A stretch of 18,717 nt of DNA, taken from contig CAAGDU010000119.1 of assembly GCA_900768725.1 (NCBI GenBank), positions 1 through 18,717 of the forward strand. Direction: 5' to 3'. The notes below the pieces were generated by a model. That model worked only from the letters and a program-made list of their open reading frames with translations. It was not told the DNA's origin and searched no databases. The DNA is from Bacteroidales bacterium. GTDB lineage: Bacteria; Bacteroidota; Bacteroidia; Bacteroidales; Paludibacteraceae. The position numbers and the translations under genes were made by a program. Of the stretch, positions 7,847-14,947 are shown piece by piece (positions within the stretch are counted from its first letter, which is position 1; the number at the start of each line of letters is the position of its first letter).

Positions 7847-7878
7847 TTTGTGTATATCAAAAAAAAGCGGTATCTTCG
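7847..7878 (+). promoter_or_regulatory. Bacteroidetes-type promoter for the polysaccharide operon
   Basis: TTTG at 7847-7850 and TATCTTCG at 7871-7878 are separated by exactly 20 bp. This matches the Bacteroidetes primary-sigma consensus TTTG / TAnnTTTG (19-21 bp spacing) with one mismatch in the -7 box. Transcription would start at about 7885, some 40 nt before the Wzz-like ATG at 7926. The preceding gene ends at 7802, leaving a 123-nt A/T-rich gap, so the operon likely has its own promoter. No operator-like palindrome or invertible repeats flank it, so I see no sign of phase variation. Confidence 0.7.
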
Positions 7879-7925
7879 CGCACTTTACCGCACTCGTTAT
7901 ATAAATTGCCAATTCAAAAAAATAT

Positions 7926-8894
7926 ATGAGCCAACCAAACAGTCTCTTATCTCGTATGTCGAGGCGTATTGCGGAGAATCGCAAGCATTTCTATTGGGCA
8001 CTGCCCGTGTGCTTTGTGGTAGTTTTTTCCCTCATGCTTTGCATTCCGCGTACCTATTCCAGCCGTTTTTCCTTTGCTGAGGAGAGTCAGCAACCGATTG
8101 AGCACTATCGCGTGATGACATTGAACGACCCCTCCAATTATGATTTAGGGCTTGCGCAGACCCGAAACGCCATTAACCGTTTCGGGTACGGAGAGTTGAT
8201 ACACTCTTCCCAGTTCCTGCAGCCACTTTTCTTGATGTCGGTGAGCACCTTAGACGGCGAGTTTGAGGGCGCTTATGCCGACTATGTGAATAAGGGCATG
8301 CGCCAACCTTTCTGGTCGAAAGCCAAATCATGGATAGTCAATCTTATTAAAGGTCAGAAGAAAGACCTCAGTCCCGTACAACCAGAAAAAGACGGGTTGA
8401 GTTTAGACCGTCGTCAAGCGGGCGTTTTGTCTGCTATCAGCGAGCAGATTCTTTTTAAGGTGGACGACCATACGGATGTGGCTACCGTAGAGATACGAAC
8501 CCAAGACCCGCAAGTGAGCGCACAGGTAGCGCACTATGTGGAGCAGCAGTTGCATGCTTATGCAAAAATGTATCAGCAGCAGAAGATGCAAAAGACGCTG
8601 GACCAAATGGAACACATTACCCGTGAGGCAGAACAAGCATGGCACGAGGCGGAACGCACGCATACATCCGATGTACAAATGCGAAAGAATATCTACGAGT
8701 CGTTCTACCGTCAACAGTTGGTGTATCAAGCACAGATGATGTCGCGCCCCGCATTGGTTACATTGTCTGACCCGACTATCAATTACCGTCCTGTTGCCCC
8801 GCATCGTCTGCTGGTGTCGCTATTGGTAACCCTTCTTGTCGCATTGGGAATGGGAGCATGGTTTTGCCGTCGTGAGATAGCCGAGGCTTTGTAA
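7926..8894 (+). CDS. Wzz-like polysaccharide chain-length determinant
   Basis: A 322-residue inner-membrane polysaccharide co-polymerase that should set glycan chain length together with the Wzy-type polymerase. One membrane helix at about 24-42 (FYWALPVCFVVVFSLML) and a second at about 296-314 (LLVSLLVTLLVALGMG) flank a large periplasmic domain. That domain has a helical, probably coiled-coil stretch (VEQQLHAYAKMYQQQKMQKT onward, about 205-265). A proline-containing segment (SDPTINYRPVAPHR) precedes the second helix, as in Wzz proteins. The C-terminus ends just after that helix with no Walker motifs, so there is no fused BY-kinase. This points to an O-antigen/Wzz-type rather than Wzc-type regulator. 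ATG 7926 follows the promoter; the next gene starts 3 nt after its stop. Confidence 0.82.
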   Translation: MSQPNSLLSRMSRRIAENRKHFYWALPVCFVVVFSLMLCIPRTYSSRFSFAEESQQPIEHYRVMTLNDPSNYDLGLAQTRNAINRFGYGELIHSSQFLQPLFLMSVSTLDGEFEGAYADYVNKGMRQPFWSKAKSWIVNLIKGQKKDLSPVQPEKDGLSLDRRQAGVLSAISEQILFKVDDHTDVATVEIRTQDPQVSAQVAHYVEQQLHAYAKMYQQQKMQKTLDQMEHITREAEQAWHEAERTHTSDVQMRKNIYESFYRQQLVYQAQMMSRPALVTLSDPTINYRPVAPHRLLVSLLVTLLVALGMGAWFCRREIAEAL

Positions 8895-8897
8895 ACA

Positions 8898-10187
8898 GTG
8901 AATCTACGAAAGATTACAGATAGTGCTTTGGCGCGCGACTCTTTTTGGGCTGTCGTGGGCAATGGACTTGGCAACGCGTTTCTGCTGTTGGCAGGTATTT
9001 TTATTGCCCGCCTATTGGGCAAAGACTTGTATGGAGAATACGGAGTAGTAAAAACCACAATGATGTATTCTGCCACCTTTGCCACTTTCGGTTTGGGCAT
9101 CACCTCTACGAAATTCCTATCGGAGTATCTGCAACAAAAGAAGCAATTTGCATTGTCTATCATGCGCGACTCGTTGCGCGTAACGTTTGTGTTCAGCGTG
9201 TGCATTGCGGTTCTTATTCTGTTGGTCGCCCCCTATCTCAGCAATTATCTCAAGCACCCGTCCTTAGCCTTGGCATTCCGTATGCTCAGCGGCATCATTG
9301 TGTTTAAGGCATTGGTTACCACTCAGCAGGGCATCTTAGCCGGGCTGCACGCTTTTCGCGCGGCGGGTATCAACAACATCCTGGCGGGCGTGAGTATGTT
9401 GGTCATCAGTGTACCGCTCACCTATTGGTTTGGTTTGCGCGGTGCATTAGGGGCATTGATGGCTTCTCAGGTCATTGCCTGTATCCTCAACTATTTCTCT
9501 ATTCATCGATGTCGTGCTGCACTCGTAGAAGAACCGCAAACCGACCACTCTTTTGTGCGGGAGTTGGTCTCTTTCTCGTTCCCGATAGCGTTGCAGGAGA
9601 GCTCATTCACTATCTGCAGTTGGTTGGGTATCATGTTGCTGACTCGCTATGCGACCGTGGGCGATGTGGGGATATTCACTGCCAGCCTGCAATGGAACGT
9701 TATCATCATGATGATTCCCACGCTCTTATCCAACGTGGTGTTAGCGCATTTATCCGGCACTACACATAACCAAGAGACACATCAGACGACCATGCGGCGT
9801 ATGTTGCTGGTAAATGTGGTCTGTGCCGTCCTTCCCTTTGTAGTCATCTGCCCGCTGAGCGGCTATATCTCGCAACTGTACGGCAATGAGTTCGATACTA
9901 TGACTTCCGTGCTTCGGATACTACTATTGGACGCACTCCTATTCAGCATCACTACGGTGTTCAAGTCGGAATACATTGCACAGGGGCACAATTGGTTGCT
10001 TTTTACCGTGCGTGCTGTCAAAGATGTGCTGTTGGTCGTCCTGGCTTATTTCCTGCTCACCGGTTCGTTGTCGCTACCCGGTGCCGTATGCTATGCCACC
10101 GCCTATATTGCTTCGTCTGTACTATATTTACTGCTGATTGTAGGCATCTATTTTGCCTCTGGAATGCACCGCACCCGGAACGCATAG
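8898..10187 (+). CDS. Wzx-like oligosaccharide flippase
   Basis: A 429-residue polytopic inner-membrane protein of the MOP/MATE superfamily (polysaccharide synthesis family), expected to flip lipid-linked repeat units to the periplasmic face. Around 12 hydrophobic segments are visible, e.g. FWAVVGNGLGNAFLLLAGIF (about 16-35), VTFVFSVCIAVLILLVAPYL, MLVISVPLTYWFGLRGALGA and VVCAVLPFVVICPLSGYI. The N-terminal ARLLGKDLYGEYGVVKTTM is characteristic of Wzx flippases. The start is GTG 8898, 3 nt after the Wzz stop. The first internal Met is more than 50 residues in and would remove the first helix, so GTG is preferred. It ends with a basic tail (FASGMHRTRNA). Sugar specificity cannot be read from the sequence. 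Confidence 0.87.
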   Translation: MNLRKITDSALARDSFWAVVGNGLGNAFLLLAGIFIARLLGKDLYGEYGVVKTTMMYSATFATFGLGITSTKFLSEYLQQKKQFALSIMRDSLRVTFVFSVCIAVLILLVAPYLSNYLKHPSLALAFRMLSGIIVFKALVTTQQGILAGLHAFRAAGINNILAGVSMLVISVPLTYWFGLRGALGALMASQVIACILNYFSIHRCRAALVEEPQTDHSFVRELVSFSFPIALQESSFTICSWLGIMLLTRYATVGDVGIFTASLQWNVIIMMIPTLLSNVVLAHLSGTTHNQETHQTTMRRMLLVNVVCAVLPFVVICPLSGYISQLYGNEFDTMTSVLRILLLDALLFSITTVFKSEYIAQGHNWLLFTVRAVKDVLLVVLAYFLLTGSLSLPGAVCYATAYIASSVLYLLLIVGIYFASGMHRTRNA

Positions 10188-10213
10188 TCCCTCACAAGAT
10201 ACGCACGTACATC

Positions 10214-11272
10214 ATGTTAGAAACCCTGCTCATATACAACGCCATCTTATTAGCCGCTTGCGCGGCAGCGTTTTGTGTGCGTTGTGCAGAGGGAGGGCGA
10301 GAGTGGGTGTGGCGCACAATACTGCTGCTGGTAATGCTGCTGCCGGCAGCATTGCGCTACAATATCGGAACTGATTATGCCAACTATGTGAATTATTTCA
10401 ACTCGCCAGATGGAGTGATACAGCGCACAGAAATAGGTTTCCTGTTTCTCAATCAAGTGGTGATGGCAATGGGAGGCAGTGTGCAATGGATGTTTGCATT
10501 GGTAGCACTGCTGACCTATCTACCGTTGGCATTCGGTTTGCGCCGTAATAGGATATTGCCCGTGGTAGCACTATATATGCTGACCTTATATCTCAGTTCA
10601 TTCTCGCTCATACGACAAATGTTGGCTGTGTCGTGGGTATTAGTAGCACTGACACGCTATTTGGATGACAACCGAGTAGGACATGCGTATTTCTGGATAG
10701 CGGCAGCATCGTTCTTTCACTTGTCTGCCTTGATGGTTTTGCCATTTGTGTTGGTAAGAAAGATACATATCCCCGCATGGGTTTTGCTGTTACTAATACC
10801 CGTATTCTACTTTGTAGCCACACATGGGTTTATCGAATTCTTATTCTCTTCCGATGCTTTCTTGGGGACTAAATACGGCGGGTATGTCAATAGTCAATAC
10901 GACCGCAAGACGGAGATGGGAAGCGGATTAGGGGTGCTGCTGCGTATGCTTATACCGTTGGCATACATGCTGTATTCCGGTCGGTTGGAACGCAAGAATG
11001 ATATTGTTCTCTATACCGTGGTAGCATACGTAGTCTCGTACATGCTGTCTATACAGGTCCATATCTTCAATCGACTGGTGGATACGTTCAGTTTTGCACC
11101 TATATTGGCGTTTGGCGTGATGAGCAAAGAACTGAAAAAACGCTTGGCGTTATTCGTTCTCTTTGTGTTAATGCTCATCAATTTTGAAAAAACCATTGTG
11201 GCAAATACATCCGATAGGCATGGCGGGTTAGGTATTACCCCCTATGTTACTATCTTCGACGCGCACTTGTAA
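10214..11272 (+). CDS. EpsG-family (Wzy-type) polysaccharide polymerase
   Basis: A 352-residue polytopic membrane protein of the EpsG family, which joins repeat units in the periplasm. Hydrophobic segments cover most of the length (LLIYNAILLAACAAAFCV, TILLLVMLLPAAL, VVALYMLTLYLSSFSLI, ILFVLMLI near the end). The family's typical loop RYNIGTDYANYVNYF lies at about 50-65, followed by EIGFLFLNQVV and, later, SLIRQMLAVSWVL and HLSALMVLPFVL. Start ATG 10214 begins directly with the first membrane helix; upstream in-frame extension would run into the flippase gene. It is 26 nt after the flippase and 5 nt before the Stealth gene. With Wzz and Wzx it completes the core of a Wzx/Wzy assembly line. Linkage and substrate are unknown. 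Confidence 0.82.
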   Translation: MLETLLIYNAILLAACAAAFCVRCAEGGREWVWRTILLLVMLLPAALRYNIGTDYANYVNYFNSPDGVIQRTEIGFLFLNQVVMAMGGSVQWMFALVALLTYLPLAFGLRRNRILPVVALYMLTLYLSSFSLIRQMLAVSWVLVALTRYLDDNRVGHAYFWIAAASFFHLSALMVLPFVLVRKIHIPAWVLLLLIPVFYFVATHGFIEFLFSSDAFLGTKYGGYVNSQYDRKTEMGSGLGVLLRMLIPLAYMLYSGRLERKNDIVLYTVVAYVVSYMLSIQVHIFNRLVDTFSFAPILAFGVMSKELKKRLALFVLFVLMLINFEKTIVANTSDRHGGLGITPYVTIFDAHL

Positions 11273-11277
11273 ACAAT

Positions 11278-12285
11278 ATGACCAAGAATGAGAAAATAGA
11301 TTTTGTAGTCCTATGGGTGGACGGGAATGACCCTGCATGGCAGGAGCAGTTCAATCGCTATGCTCCCAAAGAGAAGCAGATAGCCATTGATGCGTCTGCT
11401 GAGCGCTACCGCGATTGGGACTGTTTGCGCTATTGGTTTCGCGGCGTAGAGCAGTTCGCGCCGTGGGTGCACAAAGTGCATTTCGTAACCTGCGGGCAGA
11501 TGCCGGAGTGGCTGAACACCGATTGCGAGAAACTGCATGTGGTGTCTCATGCGGACTTTATGCCTGCGGAGTATCTGCCTACTTTCAGCGCCAACCCGAT
11601 AGAGGACAACCTGCACCGCATAGAAGGTTTGGCAGAGCACTTTGTTTACTTTAATGACGACTTCTACCTTACCAACACCGTTTCCCCCACTCGTTTCTTC
11701 CGCCATGGACTCCCCACAGATATGGCAGTATGCAACACCATACAATCGCCCGAACTGATGGGGCATATCACGCTGAATGACTTAGACATTATCAATCGCC
11801 ATTTCTCCAAACGAAAGGTATTGCGCCGAGTCGGGCAGTGGTTTAGCTTGGGATACGGCTTGCAGTATATGCTGCGCACGGTAGCACTGCTTCCCTGGCC
11901 GCGTTTCTCAGGTTTTTTCGACCATCACCTGCCGCAAGGCTACCGAAAGCAGACGCTGCAAGAAGTATGGGAAACAGAGCCGCAAATCCTACACGAGACC
12001 TCCTCACACCGCTTCCGCCACATAGAAGATGTCAACCAGTGGCTGTTCCGCTACTGGCACTTGTGCAAAGGCGAGTTTGCTCCGCTGAACGTGGTGCGCG
12101 ACAGTGCGTTCTACAAACTAACCGATGAGAACTTCAACGAGGCGGTGGAGACGGTTGCGAAACAGAAGAAGAACATCGTCGTGCTGAACGACAGCGAGTC
12201 TTTATCCGACTTTGAGGGGAAAAAGGCACAACTGCGCCGTGCTTTTGAATCTATCTTGCCCCACAAATCCATGTTTGAGAAATAA
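11278..12285 (+). CDS. Stealth-family sugar-phosphate transferase
   Basis: A 335-residue cytoplasmic protein of the Stealth family, which transfers hexose-1-phosphate from a nucleotide sugar to make phosphodiester-linked capsule glycans. The conserved regions occur in order. CR1 is IDFVVLWVDGNDPAW (7-21). CR2 starts RYRDWDCLRYWFRGVEQFAP (43-62) with KVHFVTCGQMPEWL, and includes EDNLHRIEGLAEHFVYFNDD with Asp127/Asp128. CR3 spans roughly DHHLPQGYRKQ (215-225) and HRFRHIEDVNQWLFRYW. A CR4-like end has NIVVLNDSES. No signal peptide or membrane helix is present. It sits inside the polysaccharide operon, 3 nt before a GT4 gene. The presence of this enzyme suggests, by inference, that the product contains a sugar-1-phosphate (phosphodiester) linkage. 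The exact sugar is unknown. Confidence 0.87.
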   Translation: MTKNEKIDFVVLWVDGNDPAWQEQFNRYAPKEKQIAIDASAERYRDWDCLRYWFRGVEQFAPWVHKVHFVTCGQMPEWLNTDCEKLHVVSHADFMPAEYLPTFSANPIEDNLHRIEGLAEHFVYFNDDFYLTNTVSPTRFFRHGLPTDMAVCNTIQSPELMGHITLNDLDIINRHFSKRKVLRRVGQWFSLGYGLQYMLRTVALLPWPRFSGFFDHHLPQGYRKQTLQEVWETEPQILHETSSHRFRHIEDVNQWLFRYWHLCKGEFAPLNVVRDSAFYKLTDENFNEAVETVAKQKKNIVVLNDSESLSDFEGKKAQLRRAFESILPHKSMFEK

Positions 12286-12288
12286 CCC

Positions 12289-13353
12289 ATGCAAGTAGTT
12301 TTCGACAATATCATCTTTGCACTCCAGCGAGTGGGCGGCATTTCCGTTGTATGGCAGGAACTATTGTCCCGTGCACTGAGAGATAATCGTTTTGACAAGA
12401 AGATTCTGGATTACCCCTCGCAGAATGTGTGCCGTCAAGATTTGGATTTCTCTTCTTGCGAACTTATCTCCAAGCCCCTGCGCATAGCAGAACGCTACCG
12501 TATTCCCGACTTCCGTTGCGAAGAACCGGCTATTTTCCATTCGTCTTATTTCCGCATCGTCCAAGGGGCGAATATCAAGAATATCACCACCGTACACGAC
12601 CTGACATACCACTATTACCGTTCCGGCTTGCCTCGGCGCGTGCACCTATGGGAAGAGCAACGCGCATTGCGCCATAGCGCGGGTGTCATTTGCGTCTCCG
12701 AGCATACCAAACGCGACTTGCTGCAATTGTATCCTTGGCTTGACCACAACCGTATTGCCGTGGTGTACAACGGCGTAGGCGCACATTTCTGCCAAGACCC
12801 AAGCGCGGAGAAGAAAGGGTACCTCCTCTTTGTAGGCAACCGTTCTGCCATGTACAAGCGATTTGACGTAGCCGTGGAAGTGGCTCGTCTGACAGGATTG
12901 CCACTCGTGATGGTGGGAGGATCGCTCAGCGCGGAAGAGCACAAGATGCTGGATGAGCAGTTGGGCGCAGACCACTACCAAGCGTATGCCGATGTGTCGA
13001 ACTCGGCGCTGAACCAGTTCTACAACGAGGCACTCTGCTTGCTCTATCCTTCTGATTACGAGGGCTTTGGCATTCCCATTCTGGAAGCGCAGAAGGCCGG
13101 TTGTCCTGTGCTGTGTCAAGCGACCTCTTCCATACCGGAGGTGATGGGCGAGAGCGGTATCCTGCTGCCTGCAAGCCCACCCAGACAACTGGCAGCGGGT
13201 ATGGCGGACGCTGTGCGCCAACTCTTGTCGGGGCAGATAAGCACCACCGAACTGACGGAAAGAGGGAAGACCAATGCCGCCCGCTTCTCATGGGACAAGA
13301 CCTACCGACAGACCTGCGACTTCTACCGAACAATATCAAACACTACCATCTGA
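12289..13353 (+). CDS. GT4-family glycosyltransferase
   Basis: A 354-residue GT-B glycosyltransferase of family GT4. The N-terminal half has the acceptor-side loop FALQRVGGISVVWQELL (about 10-26) and TTVHDLTYHYYRSG, a pattern common in mannosyl/rhamnosyl GT4 enzymes. The C-terminal half has GYLLFVGNRSAMYKRFDVAV and VMVGGSLS. The donor-binding EX7E motif is EGFGIPILE, Glu258 and Glu266, followed by AQKAGCPVLCQATSSIPEV. All expected parts are present and the length is normal. It is soluble, likely acting at the inner face of the inner membrane to extend the lipid-linked repeat unit. It starts 3 nt after the Stealth gene and ends 17 nt before the GT2 gene. Donor sugar is not predictable from sequence alone. 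Confidence 0.87.
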   Translation: MQVVFDNIIFALQRVGGISVVWQELLSRALRDNRFDKKILDYPSQNVCRQDLDFSSCELISKPLRIAERYRIPDFRCEEPAIFHSSYFRIVQGANIKNITTVHDLTYHYYRSGLPRRVHLWEEQRALRHSAGVICVSEHTKRDLLQLYPWLDHNRIAVVYNGVGAHFCQDPSAEKKGYLLFVGNRSAMYKRFDVAVEVARLTGLPLVMVGGSLSAEEHKMLDEQLGADHYQAYADVSNSALNQFYNEALCLLYPSDYEGFGIPILEAQKAGCPVLCQATSSIPEVMGESGILLPASPPRQLAAGMADAVRQLLSGQISTTELTERGKTNAARFSWDKTYRQTCDFYRTISNTTI

Positions 13354-13370
13354 GATAACTCCTGACTAAC

Positions 13371-14123
13371 ATGACAGTTTCTATCATCACCATCACATAT
13401 AACTCCGCTGCTACGCTGCCTGCCACGCTCGAGAGCGTTATCCGACAAGACTACGCACAGATAGAGCATATCTTGGTGGACGGCAACTCGAAGGATGACA
13501 CACAACGTATATTGGAAGAGTATGCCGCGCATCGCAGCAATGTGCACTATGTGTCAGAGAAAGACAGCGGTATCTACAACGCCATCAACAAGGGGATACG
13601 CCTTGCCACCGGCGACGTAATCGGCATTCTTAATTCCGATGATGTGTTGGCGAGCCCGCATGTCATCAGCCATATCGCAGAGGCTTTTCGGTCTGAGAAG
13701 AGACCCGATGTCGTGTATGGTGATTTGGTCTATTGCAACGGAAACAACACCATAGTTCGCCATTGGCGAAGCAACACGTTTGACCCGAAGAGCCTCAAAT
13801 ACGGATGGATGCCGCCCCATCCGACCTTCTACTGCCTGCGCAAGGTGTATGAAGAACAAGGATTGTACGATGAGCACTTCCGTATATCAGCCGACTATGA
13901 CTTTATGCTGCGTGTCTTCAAGCAGAACTATCGCGTAATAACTTACCTGCCGGAAGTGCTGGTGCGTATGGCTACGGGCGGCGCAAGCAACCGCAACCTG
14001 CAGGCGCTTTTGCGAAAAAGTTATGAGGACATGCAGGCTATGCGCAAGAACCATGTAGGTGCAGGGGCGCTCACCGTGATGGCAAAGATACTACGAAAAG
14101 GCAGGCAATTCTTCCGCAAATAA
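13371..14123 (+). CDS. GT2-family glycosyltransferase (WcaA-like)
   Basis: A 250-residue GT-A glycosyltransferase of family GT2. The N-terminus has SIITITYNSAATLPATLESV and the nucleotide-binding strand HILVDGNSKDDT (Asp37). The metal-binding DXD-like motif is NSDD at 88-91, in GDVIGILNSDDVLA. A typical acceptor-side block follows: MPPHPTFYCLRKVYEEQG and ISADYDFMLRVF, the latter carrying the likely catalytic-base region (ADYDFMLR). This block is common in WcaA/colanic-acid-type GT2 enzymes of about 250 residues. It is soluble with no membrane helices. It follows the GT4 gene by 17 nt, and its stop codon overlaps the next start by one base (TAATG), consistent with coupled translation. Sugar specificity is unknown. 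Confidence 0.87.
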   Translation: MTVSIITITYNSAATLPATLESVIRQDYAQIEHILVDGNSKDDTQRILEEYAAHRSNVHYVSEKDSGIYNAINKGIRLATGDVIGILNSDDVLASPHVISHIAEAFRSEKRPDVVYGDLVYCNGNNTIVRHWRSNTFDPKSLKYGWMPPHPTFYCLRKVYEEQGLYDEHFRISADYDFMLRVFKQNYRVITYLPEVLVRMATGGASNRNLQALLRKSYEDMQAMRKNHVGAGALTVMAKILRKGRQFFRK

Positions 14124-14947
14124 TGCTCAATATCTCTATTGTAACATATTGTCCCGATTGGCAGGGAGAGGTGCTGCCGCTGGCGGAAGAACTGCTGAAA
14201 GTACAGGCGCTCCATCGGCTCTACATCGTGGACAACAGTCCCCTGCCCTTCGCAACGAGCCTTCCCTGCAAGGTTCAGTATATCCATACGGGGAAAAACT
14301 TAGGCTACGGGCGGGCGCACAACATCGCCATTCGCGAGAGTATCTTTGATGAGATACCGCTACACTTGGTGATGAACTCGGATATATTAGTCAAGGCAGA
14401 GGATATCGATGCACTATGTGCTTTCATGCAGTCGCAGCCCGCGGTGGGTCAGTTAATGCCCCGCGTCGTCAATCCGCAAGGGGAATTGCAGCACCTATGC
14501 AAGTTGCTCCCCACGCCCTTTGATGTCTTTGGCAGGCGTTTCCTGCCGGCATCGTGGATGCGCAAGCGTAATGCCCGCTATGAGTTGCACCATGCCGACT
14601 ATACGCGACCTATGAACGTGCCCTACCTGAGCGGTTGTTTCATGCTCCTGCGCACGAAGGCAGTGCAGAAAGCAAGGCTCTTCGACGAGCGCTATTTCAT
14701 GTACCCCGAGGATATCGACCTCACGCGCACCATCCACCGCGATTATCTCACGCTCTACTATCCCGCCGTTACCATTGTGCATAACCATAAAAAAGCATCC
14801 TACCATTCGTGGAGGATGCTTTGGGTACATATCGTGAATATGTGCCGCTATTTCAATAAATGGGGTTGGTTCATCGACCCTGAGCGCCGGCTGTTCAACA
14901 AGGAGACGGAAGCCTCTTATGCCGTTACGAGGCGCCAGCCTAAGTAG
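14123..14947 (+). CDS. GT2-family glycosyltransferase (rhamnosyltransferase-like)
   Basis: A 274-residue GT2 enzyme of the WbbL/rhamnosyltransferase-like type. It opens MLNISIVTYCPDW with IVDNSP (Asp37), then GKNLGYGRAHN, the metal-binding NSDI (85-88), and YLSGCFMLLRT with FDERYFMYPEDIDLTRTIH (Glu196, Asp197, Asp199). These blocks are hallmarks of the subfamily. It lies last in the polysaccharide operon, sharing one base with the preceding stop. Two oddities: its final 31 bp overlap the 3' end of the convergent antiporter gene, and codons for about NHKKASYHSWRMLW also spell a strong hairpin with a T6 tract on the opposite strand. No plus-strand terminator is evident after it. The donor may be a deoxyhexose but this is only a family tendency. 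Confidence 0.87.
   Translation: MLNISIVTYCPDWQGEVLPLAEELLKVQALHRLYIVDNSPLPFATSLPCKVQYIHTGKNLGYGRAHNIAIRESIFDEIPLHLVMNSDILVKAEDIDALCAFMQSQPAVGQLMPRVVNPQGELQHLCKLLPTPFDVFGRRFLPASWMRKRNARYELHHADYTRPMNVPYLSGCFMLLRTKAVQKARLFDERYFMYPEDIDLTRTIHRDYLTLYYPAVTIVHNHKKASYHSWRMLWVHIVNMCRYFNKWGWFIDPERRLFNKETEASYAVTRRQPK
14789..14822 (-). terminator. Rho-independent terminator of the antiporter gene, inside GT2 gene
   Basis: Read on the minus strand: GCATCCT, CCA, loop CGAA, TGG, one bulged T, AGGATGC, then TTTTTT. The seven-pair stem plus three inner pairs is followed at once by six Ts; AAA upstream can pair with three of them. It lies about 97 nt past the antiporter stop (14917-14919), within the coding sequence of the convergent glycosyltransferase. 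On the plus strand the hairpin is followed by only TTT and then GGG, so it should act mainly on minus-strand transcripts. Confidence 0.7.
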
